From assembly GCA_003152795.1 (NCBI GenBank), contig PMBA01000329.1:26382-31847 (forward strand): a stretch of DNA of 5,466 nt, read 5' to 3'. The position numbers were made by a program, and so were the translations under genes. The notes beneath the pieces were generated by a model. It was given only the letters and a program-made list of their open reading frames with translations. It ran no database searches and had not been told where the DNA came from. This document shows positions 1-4,761 of this stretch, piece by piece (position 1 is the stretch's first letter; each line of letters starts with the position of its first letter). The DNA comes from Acidobacteriaceae bacterium (GTDB taxonomy: Bacteria; Acidobacteriota; Terriglobia; Terriglobales; Acidobacteriaceae).

Positions 1-920
1 ACGCCGCCAAATTTCACGACGACGCTTTCCGACATGAGCGAGTTAGGCAGTCCGAGCCTGAAGACCCGTGGATTCGGATCCGTCAGCCAGTGGTACTCGA
101 TCATGTCCTCACTGACGATGTAGGCGGGGAGGACCGCGCTGCCACTTCCCGGCGTGCCCGTGTAAGGAAGGGCCCACTCGGGAATGAGCGGCAACTCGCC
201 GGCTTGGGTGCTGAGCGTCTTCACCGTCAACCCGCCGGTGATCTGGGTGGTGGCGAGCACCACGTTGAACTCTGCCTTCATCTCGCGGTCTATCAGGTCG
301 AGCAGAACGGGGTTGGCATAGATCGCGGTCGGCCGCACGTCGAATGACGAACTTGAGACCATCTGCGCGATGGTGCTCTTGAGGCCGTCCACGATGCTGG
401 CCGTGGTGGCGATGGTGACGCTATTCCCTCCCGCCTCGATCTGGCCGATGGCGCCGAAATACTGCGGCGTTGTCGGAGAGCTCAGCGAAGTGTCGGTGCC
501 GTTCCAGAGCGCCACGTCATGGGTACGTAGAATCCCATCCACCGCATCGGCCAGGTCCTTGGCTTGGAGATACGCGAACTGGCTCTGCTGGGTCCCGACC
601 TCCATGTCAAACAGGTTGTAATTGATCTGCGAGACCAGCGCCTTCAGGGGAACGCTGCGCTCCACTCGGGCCGGGGCTTGCAGCGTCGGCACAATGTTGC
701 GCGGATCGACAAACGCCTGCAACGCAGTGGGCGAAGCAATCGCCGTCTCTTCGAAAAACCGCGATGGATGTCCCGTCGCCGGCACCTGTTTCATTCGTTG
801 TCCGAACACGCCGCGCCGCCGCACAATGTCCGTGATCTCGGTTTGATACCGGTCAACTTCAATCGCGCCCGGCCCGAGAAAATCCGCAGCCGCATGCAAA
901 TCCAGAAAATTCGCTTTCAT
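1..920 (-). CDS. Phage major capsid protein (HK97-fold type), 3' end cut by window edge
   Basis: The start is ATG at 918-920 with a strong Shine-Dalgarno GAGGAG (926-931) 5 nt upstream, and the frame stays open to base 1, so about 306 residues are visible and the C-terminus is missing. Major capsid proteins form the icosahedral shell. Features typical of HK97-fold coat proteins are visible. An N-terminal helix is followed by a basic stretch (IVRRRGVFGQRMKQVP). Next comes an extended segment with FFEETAIASPTA, then a long helical 'spine' around residues 105-140 (FDMEVGTQQSQFAYLQAKDL, then ILRTHDVALWNGTD). An A-domain-like part around residues 195-210 reads VRPTAIYANPVLLDLIDRE, and a later segment reads ELPLIPEWALP. 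There is no long N-terminal delta/scaffold domain, which fits the separate coiled-coil protein encoded just upstream. It is last in the portal-protease-scaffold-capsid order, which supports the call. The family assignment comes from pattern and context, and I cannot name a precise subfamily. Confidence 0.85.
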   Translation of the reverse strand, partial: MKANFLDLHAAADFLGPGAIEVDRYQTEITDIVRRRGVFGQRMKQVPATGHPSRFFEETAIASPTALQAFVDPRNIVPTLQAPARVERSVPLKALVSQINYNLFDMEVGTQQSQFAYLQAKDLADAVDGILRTHDVALWNGTDTSLSSPTTPQYFGAIGQIEAGGNSVTIATTASIVDGLKSTIAQMVSSSSFDVRPTAIYANPVLLDLIDREMKAEFNVVLATTQITGGLTVKTLSTQAGELPLIPEWALPYTGTPGSGSAVLPAYIVSEDMIEYHWLTDPNPRVFRLGLPNSLMSESVVVKFGG

Positions 921-1013
921 GTTTTCTCCTCAATTAAGTTTCACTGGTGGTCTCTTACGCGCCGGGTGGCCGACTCATCGCGCAGGTTGAGACGAACGTG
1001 CTTTATCCGCCCC

Positions 1014-1042
1014 AAAGAAAAAGGACGCGATCTCTCGCGTCC
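1014..1042 (-). terminator. Intrinsic terminator between the scaffold-like gene and the capsid gene
   Basis: Read on the minus strand, a perfect 8-bp stem GGACGCGA/TCGCGTCC (1035-1042 with 1023-1030) closes a GAGA tetraloop of the GNRA type (1031-1034). It is followed at once by the U-tract TTTTTCTTT (1022 down to 1014). This is a textbook Rho-independent terminator, about 30 nt after the stop codon of the 1073-1504 gene. It would stop or reduce transcription before the capsid gene, which starts about 94 nt further on. The plus-strand direction has no U-tract. Confidence 0.85.
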
Positions 1043-1072
1043 AACAACCAGGCCCTAACGACCAACGACGAC

Positions 1073-1504
1073 TTACTCGATCATCCCAGCCCGCGCCAAC
1101 TCCGCTTTCACCGCGATCCGTTGTTCCACGCTCAGGGCCGCGAGCGTCTTATTAAGGACAGCCGGGTCGAGCCGTTCGCCGTCGATATCGTTCTTTCCGA
1201 TCAGCGCTGACACCACCGGCGACAGCGTTTTCCGCGCCATCCGCGATGCCTGGGCTTTCAGATCCGCATTCGATTTTTCCAGCTGCGCCACGCGCTCCTG
1301 CAATCCGGTTCCAGCATCTTCCACCTGACGCCGGCCGGTCGTTTGGGTAACGCTCTCCTCAACAGCCGCGACGATCCGGTCCACCTTCGCGTTCAGTATG
1401 TCCTGCTGCGCGTCCAGATTCCGCAAGACGCGATCAAGCGTCTCCGAGGCTGCAGCCAATCGCTCCGCCGCTGCCATCATCTGCTGCACCATCTCTTCGT
1501 TCAT
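1073..1504 (-). CDS. Small coiled-coil protein, candidate capsid scaffolding protein
   Basis: The protein has 143 residues. The ATG at 1502-1504 is preceded by GGAGG (1513-1517) with an 8-nt spacer, and the stop is TAA. I do not recognise a named family. It is acidic/alanine-rich and almost wholly helical: residues 1-50 show heptad-like hydrophobic spacing (MVQQMMAAAERLAAASETLD), residues 68-92 form a second likely coiled coil (LQERVAQLEKSNADLKAQAS), and a compact C-terminal helical part ends in LSVEQRIAVKAELARAGMIE. There is no signal peptide or membrane segment. A short, highly helical protein between protease and major capsid protein is the usual place and shape of a phage scaffolding protein, and the capsid protein here lacks a built-in scaffold domain. 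The role is inferred from position and composition only. Alternatives are a head-decoration or other minor head protein. A terminator directly follows the gene. Confidence 0.6.
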   Translation of the reverse strand: MNEEMVQQMMAAAERLAAASETLDRVLRNLDAQQDILNAKVDRIVAAVEESVTQTTGRRQVEDAGTGLQERVAQLEKSNADLKAQASRMARKTLSPVVSALIGKNDIDGERLDPAVLNKTLAALSVEQRIAVKAELARAGMIE

Positions 1505-1600
1505 TCGCCTTTCCTCCCTGGTGTTGTTTCGTATCGGAGTATCGCCTCAGCGACACCGTAAAACTGAAAGTCAACGACCCCTAACCGGGGCCACCGCTAC

Positions 1601-2164
1601 TTAGCCCAACTCGATCCACGTCGAGCGATACGCGGCCTTATCCCGCCACAAGACCGCCGCTCCCGTAAAAGTCACCCGGTTCAGCACCCACACGCTGGCG
1701 GTGATGTCTTCCACCCGTGCATCCGCGATTTCATATGACATTCCAAGCCCCGCGTCGGCAGCGTGACCGTTGCTTTGCAGGTGGTTCGGTCCAGTGGAGA
1801 CCAATGCACCGGTCTGCCGCGGCTTTCCGATCTCCGCTACAATTTCGGGAAAATCGCGGGCGTACAAGAATCCACCGATTTCAATGACGCGTCCGACAAT
1901 GTCAGCTCGGGTAATTACTCCAATCTTCCGCCGCGCATCGTGGCGATCGAACGCGGGGGAATAATCCAGCCCCATCCCCATCAGCGACGGCATCGCCGCC
2001 TCGGCCGCCCGCCGCGTCAGCAGCACTCGATGCCCACGCGCCCCGGCCGGCGACCTGTCCGACGCAACATCGACGATTGTCAATACTCCCCGAAACGCTG
2101 CCCGGTTCGGATGTCCATGCACGGCAGGCATCTCAATCGCCATCGATTCCACCGACAATCCCAT
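1601..2164 (-). CDS. Prohead protease-like protein (HK97/assemblin-type capsid maturation protease)
   Basis: The protein has 187 residues. The ATG at 2162-2164 is preceded by AGGAG (2172-2176) with a 7-nt spacer, and the stop is TAA at 1601-1603. Prohead proteases cleave scaffold and capsid protein inside the procapsid and use a His/Ser catalytic pair with an acidic third residue. The sequence layout matches. FDRHDARRKIG gives a candidate catalytic His75, followed by a beta-rich stretch (GRVIEIGGFLYARDF). LGMSYEI then gives candidate nucleophile Ser143 in the 'G-x-S-x' position. The C-terminal segment RVEDITASVWVLNRVTFTGA resembles the conserved 'E...S...P.N..A' end of the family, although the usual Pro-Ala-Asn is changed. 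Length and position between portal and capsid fit. The match is divergent, so the family call rests on motif spacing plus synteny. The catalytic residues are my assignment. Confidence 0.68.
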   Translation of the reverse strand: MGLSVESMAIEMPAVHGHPNRAAFRGVLTIVDVASDRSPAGARGHRVLLTRRAAEAAMPSLMGMGLDYSPAFDRHDARRKIGVITRADIVGRVIEIGGFLYARDFPEIVAEIGKPRQTGALVSTGPNHLQSNGHAADAGLGMSYEIADARVEDITASVWVLNRVTFTGAAVLWRDKAAYRSTWIELG

Positions 2165-2183
2165 CTCTAATCTCCTAAGACGA

Positions 2184-2271
2184 TCTTCGAAGACCTGCGT
2201 TTCTAATTGCGCGCGGCGCGCACTTTCGGTAAGGCGTCCCTTTGTACCTGGTGTCCCTAGTGGTAAAGGGA
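2184..2271. repeat. Three consecutive inverted repeats in the portal-protease gap
   Basis: The 127-bp gap contains three separate dyads. TCTTCGAAGA at 2184-2193 is a perfect 10-bp palindrome just upstream of the protease ribosome binding site. TGCGCGC-G-GCGCGCA at 2208-2222 is a GC-rich dyad. TCCCTTT at 2237-2243 pairs with AAAGGGA at 2265-2271 around a 21-nt loop that can add a short inner ACC/GGT pairing. None is followed by a U-tract on either strand, so I do not call a terminator. They may be RNA structure in the polycistronic message or protein-binding sites, or chance in GC-rich DNA. Confidence 0.35.
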
Positions 2272-2291
2272 TGAGCGTTCGCCACGAGAGT

Positions 2292-3596
2292 TCAGAGAAT
2301 CTCAGCCAGCCCGCGAGCCCGCCGTACTTCGTTCACGGTGACCACCCCGTTGCGCAACAGGATCTCGTCGATCTGCGCCTGCTGCATTTCGTCCTGTGCA
2401 TCGACGTCGGTGAATACAAATTCCAGGTCGTTCCACCCGAGCTTTTTGCCAATTGCATCCCGAGTCAGATACTCGGCGATCAAGCGCGCGGTGGGAACAA
2501 TCGCCGACCGAAACGCCATCTCACTCATCTCCGCCGCCGTCGACCGGTTTACATCCTGCTCCAGCCCTAGAAACTGCGCCGGCAGATCGAAAGCATCCGC
2601 GATGATCCGCATTAAGAACTCCTGCCACGCAAGGCGCAGGTCTGCATCCGTCCCGGCTCCGAAGCGCAGCACTTCCGGCTTTGACTCCGCCGAAATAATC
2701 GGCACCCGCCCTGTGCCCTCGATCTCGTCCTGCCACCATCGGATGAGCCGCTCATGATGTGCCGGCGTCAGGCCTTGCAGCCAGAGCGCGTACTGCACCA
2801 CGGAATTCGAAGCCAGCCGGCCTGCATACCGGTAAGCGCTCAAGAATGCATTGATGGTTTCGAACGCCACCTCCACCCGCCCCAGCCCAAACGGCGTATG
2901 CGTCCGCGGATTCAGCCGGATGTAACTCAATTCGTCATCGCTCAGTACGATCTGTCCATCGGCTCCATGCAACCCCGTCATCTGCGCGTACCGCGGCGAG
3001 TCGGGACGCCCATCCCAATCCGCGATGATCCGGATCGTCGCCCCGTCCACCGGCCACATCGTTAGAGGGAGTTTCACCACCGAGTCCGGAGTCCAGGCTT
3101 CAACCAGATCAAGTTCGATTGCGCCAAATCCCCCGACGATGACGTCCTCCAGGACCTGCTCCAGCAGCGAGCGAAACGAATCGTCGGCATTTGGAGCTTC
3201 AAAATTCGCGGTGAGCGTTTCGATTCGCCGCGCCCCATCGGGAATCTGCTCCAGCGCCCGCCCACGCCGCGGCTGGATCCGCCATCGCATCCCCACAATC
3301 CGATCCTTAATAATGTTGATAGCCCGGCGAGCGACCGGCGTCTCCGCGAACCGCCGGAGATTAGCCGGGGTAGGTTTAGGCACCAGAGTGTGTGAAGCGG
3401 GCGCTGCTGTCCGCGAGACATTGCCAGGCACGCCGGTCCGCGAGAAACCAGGCGAAGAAAGCGGAGCCAGGTTCGACCCCGCTCCCGCCGTCCGCCGTCC
3501 CTCGCGCCCGGCAAACAAATTTGTGGAAAGCCATTCCCGCAAAGACACTTCTCCCACCCTGCGCATAGCGCCGCGCACTCTCTCTCGAATGTTCAT
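2292..3596 (-). CDS. Phage portal protein (HK97/lambda-like family)
   Basis: The portal forms the dodecameric ring at one capsid vertex through which DNA is packaged and to which the tail joins. With the start chosen here (ATG 3594-3596) it has 434 residues, a normal length. The frame stays open upstream to an ATG at 3657-3659, but neither that ATG nor the one at 3642-3644 has a Shine-Dalgarno. Only 3596 has AGGAG in front. Visible hallmarks are a basic N-terminus (NIRERVRGAMRRVG), a Pro/Ser/Gly-rich flexible stretch at about residues 30-75, and the conserved early helix (RRFAETPVARRAINIIKDRI, about 81-100). FGLGRVEVAFETINAFLSAY lies at about residues 236-255. The signature AFDLPAQFLGLEQDVNRSTA lies at about 335-354, where the family has 'aFgvP..llG'. 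The C-terminal RNGVVTVNEVRRARGL matches the usual 'G.iT.NE.R...GL'. No terminase gene precedes it in this window. Transcription probably begins inside the region 3597-3760, because a terminator lies just upstream. Confidence 0.93.
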   Translation of the reverse strand: MNIRERVRGAMRRVGEVSLREWLSTNLFAGREGRRTAGAGSNLAPLSSPGFSRTGVPGNVSRTAAPASHTLVPKPTPANLRRFAETPVARRAINIIKDRIVGMRWRIQPRRGRALEQIPDGARRIETLTANFEAPNADDSFRSLLEQVLEDVIVGGFGAIELDLVEAWTPDSVVKLPLTMWPVDGATIRIIADWDGRPDSPRYAQMTGLHGADGQIVLSDDELSYIRLNPRTHTPFGLGRVEVAFETINAFLSAYRYAGRLASNSVVQYALWLQGLTPAHHERLIRWWQDEIEGTGRVPIISAESKPEVLRFGAGTDADLRLAWQEFLMRIIADAFDLPAQFLGLEQDVNRSTAAEMSEMAFRSAIVPTARLIAEYLTRDAIGKKLGWNDLEFVFTDVDAQDEMQQAQIDEILLRNGVVTVNEVRRARGLAEIL

Positions 3597-3600
3597 GAAT

Positions 3601-3605
3601 CTCCT
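3601..3605 (-). promoter_or_regulatory. Ribosome binding site deciding the portal start
   Basis: AGGAG on the minus strand lies 4 nt before the ATG at 3594-3596. The spacer is a little short but the core is strong. The two in-frame upstream ATGs (3642-3644 and 3657-3659) have no purine-rich core in front. This favours the 434-residue form over the 455-residue form. Confidence 0.6.
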
Positions 3606-3665
3606 GTCTCGTGTGGCGGACGCCTGCCCGCGAATGGCGTGCATCGGCCAACAGATCATGTAGGG

Positions 3666-3701
3666 ACAGCCGGCCCTGGCTGTGCAGCGAGTGCAACTCG
3701 C
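3666..3701 (-). repeat. Two adjacent perfect hairpins in the portal leader
   Basis: On the minus strand GCGAG-TTGCA-CTCGC (3701 to 3687) is followed after 3 nt by ACAGCC-AGGGCC-GGCTGT (3683 to 3666). Both stems are perfect (5 and 6 bp). They lie 70-105 nt upstream of the chosen portal start, in a 166-nt stretch (3597-3762) between the upstream terminator and the portal gene. There is no U-tract after them, so they are not terminators. They may structure the 5' leader of the portal message. No convincing -35/-10 promoter pair was found in this stretch. Confidence 0.35.
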
Positions 3702-3760
3702 CGCCTTCCCTCGTGTACTTATGGCCCGTGTGTTGAGGATCTAGGACGAGGATCTTCACC

Positions 3761-3794
3761 AAAACAAAACGGCACAGCTTTGTGAGCCATGCCG
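3761..3794 (-). terminator. Intrinsic terminator after the DUF3037 gene
   Basis: On the minus strand a 10-bp stem (3794-3785 with 3779-3770: CGGCATGGCT pairing AGCTGTGCCG, including two G-U pairs) closes a CACAA loop. It runs directly into TTTTGTTTT (3769-3761). It lies about 55 nt past the stop codon of the 3849-4652 gene and before the portal leader. It therefore separates the DUF3037/S24 block from the phage head genes into different transcription units. The plus-strand direction has no U-tract. Confidence 0.85.
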
Positions 3795-3848
3795 CAAGAA
3801 CTCCTCACCAGATATCACACTGCAATCAGACCGACGAGGTCCAAACTC

Positions 3849-4652
3849 TCAAGCCCTCAACTCCCGCCGCACCTCGCCCGCGATCTCCGCGATCTCTTCC
3901 ACGGTTCTCACCCGCACCGACGTTTGCTCCAGCATCCGAATCGCGAATCGCGTCTTCTCTTCCTGCAACGCCATCTCCTGGTCCACCACGGCCGTCAAGG
4001 ATGCCTGCAGTTGCTCCCGTCGCATCCCCGCTTCAACCCGCGAGTAACGGTAAGCCAGGGCGAGCGCCTGATCGACATTGGCCGCCACCGACACCGCGTG
4101 GAACATCTTCACCACGCTCCCCAAGCGAAATCCAAAATCAATCCGGAATGGATCCCCCTGCCCGGTGTACTGAACCACGTCCAGATCTCGTTGCATCAGC
4201 TCGAGTACTCCGGCGTTGGTGAAGGCCTCTTGCATCGTGCTGACAATCGCCACCCGCCCCGTGCGTTGCTGCAGGCGCTCGCGTCGTTCCATCGGAACCA
4301 GATACATCGACGCCAGCACTTCCATCTCTTTCGCGGGATCTTCCGTGAGCACCGCCTTCGTGGGCGCCACATCGATCATCGTGCCAAATCTCTCGCTCAT
4401 CAATTCCATGAGTTCTTCTCGACGCCGCAAGCTCCCCAGCCTGCCTCGGATCTCGCGCTCCACCATCTCAAACCACTCCAACTCCACATCGGGAGCCACG
4501 CACTGCAGCATCCGCCAGTCGCGTGTGACCCGAACCTCAGCAAACCCTCCATCGCTTTCCAGCAGCAACACTCCCACGGTAACGAAATCGTCGCGCAAAA
4601 CATGCGGCAAAAATCGGAGCAGGTAAAGTTCGAGTTGTCGCTTCTCAGCCAT
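3849..4652 (-). CDS. DUF3037 domain protein, full length
   Basis: The protein has 267 residues. The ATG at 4650-4652 has only a weak GAGAG (4663-4667) 10 nt upstream, and the stop is TGA. The start fits the family because it gives the usual opening ELYLLRFLPHVLRDDFVTVGVLLLE. In DUF3037 (a family of unknown function) the common form is 'Y.lLRy.P...r.E.vnvGv.l'. Residues about 7-122 form that domain, ending in PTKAVLTEDPAKEMEVLASM. Residues about 123-267 are a separate, mostly helical region, with a likely amphipathic or coiled-coil helix near the end (DQEMALQEEKTRFAIRMLEQ). No signal peptide or membrane segment is seen, so it should be cytoplasmic. I know of no established biochemical role. 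Residues 24-122 are 87% identical to the start of the upstream fusion gene, so the two are tandem paralogues. A terminator follows the gene. Confidence 0.82.
   Translation of the reverse strand: MAEKRQLELYLLRFLPHVLRDDFVTVGVLLLESDGGFAEVRVTRDWRMLQCVAPDVELEWFEMVEREIRGRLGSLRRREELMELMSERFGTMIDVAPTKAVLTEDPAKEMEVLASMYLVPMERRERLQQRTGRVAIVSTMQEAFTNAGVLELMQRDLDVVQYTGQGDPFRIDFGFRLGSVVKMFHAVSVAANVDQALALAYRYSRVEAGMRREQLQASLTAVVDQEMALQEEKTRFAIRMLEQTSVRVRTVEEIAEIAGEVRRELRA
4287..4583 (-). repeat. Direct repeat, copy 2 (inside the full-length DUF3037 gene)
   Basis: This stretch aligns without gaps to 5170-5466. My hand count gives 250 of 297 identical bases (84%) and 86 of 99 identical residues. Similarity stops abruptly after the Pro-Met-Glu at residue 122. 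The copies lie in direct orientation, 883 bp apart. Confidence 0.9.
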
Positions 4653-4673
4653 CAGGCATCAACTCTCTAGCAA

Positions 4674-4710
4674 GCAAAGTTCCGGGCGCATCCCGGGGCT
4701 TTTGCCGTTT
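4674..4710. terminator. GC-rich hairpin, possible terminator between the two paralogues
   Basis: CCGGG-CGCAT-CCCGG (4682-4696) is a perfect 5-bp core. In plus-strand RNA the stem grows to 11 bp (4676-4686 with 4692-4702) through two U-G pairs and AAAG/CTTT, and is followed by short T runs. In minus-strand RNA, the direction of the genes here, the same two positions become A-C mismatches and the downstream tract is weak (AACTTTGCTT). It lies about 60-90 nt after the stop of the fusion gene, so it may be a poor terminator for that gene or an antisense-direction one. Confidence 0.4.
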
Positions 4711-4712
4711 GG

Positions 4713-4724
4713 AGGTTCGAACCT
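4713..4724. promoter_or_regulatory. Perfect 12-bp palindrome, candidate operator
   Basis: AGGTTCGAACCT is perfectly self-complementary and lies 61-72 nt upstream of the ATG of the 3849-4652 gene, the usual distance for an operator near a promoter. Several LexA lineages bind GTTC/GAAC-type dyads, so an SOS-like role is conceivable, but the half-site spacing here (none) does not match a box I know. I found no clear -35/-10 pair beside it. Confidence 0.3.
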
Positions 4725-4761
4725 TAGCAAACACTGGCAACCGACCACGGGCAACCGCTCT

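Noticed and set aside
1568..1573. TTGACT on the minus strand as a -35 box for the 1073-1504 gene
   Set aside because: No -10-like hexamer lies 16-18 nt downstream; the nearest candidate (GATACT) is 24 nt away.
3376..3762. Minus-strand open frame of 128 codons overlapping the start of the portal gene
   Set aside because: It starts only with TTG/GTG just after the terminator U-tract, has no ribosome binding site, and its composition (His/Arg/Gly-rich) looks like an out-of-frame reading of the portal's first third.
3719..3790. 23-codon leader-like reading frame (MAHKAVPFCF...) with GAGGAG at 3801-3806, 10 nt before its ATG
   Set aside because: Its start codon lies inside the stem of the terminator at 3770-3794, so transcripts would mostly end within it. 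The peptide has no regulatory codon run, and the Shine-Dalgarno may be chance.
3789..4670. Plus-strand open frame of 293 codons antisense to the DUF3037 gene
   Set aside because: It is His/Arg/Leu-rich and low in complexity, as expected from the reverse of a GC-rich gene. It has no ribosome binding site and no family resemblance.
4713..4724. GGTTCGAACC resembles the T-arm of a tRNA
   Set aside because: There are no acceptor, D or anticodon stems at the right distances on either strand, and no CCA-type end.
4736..4757. Direct repeat GGCAACCG at 4736-4743 and 4750-4757
   Set aside because: It is only two 8-bp copies in a GC-rich gap, with no sign of an array or binding-site series.
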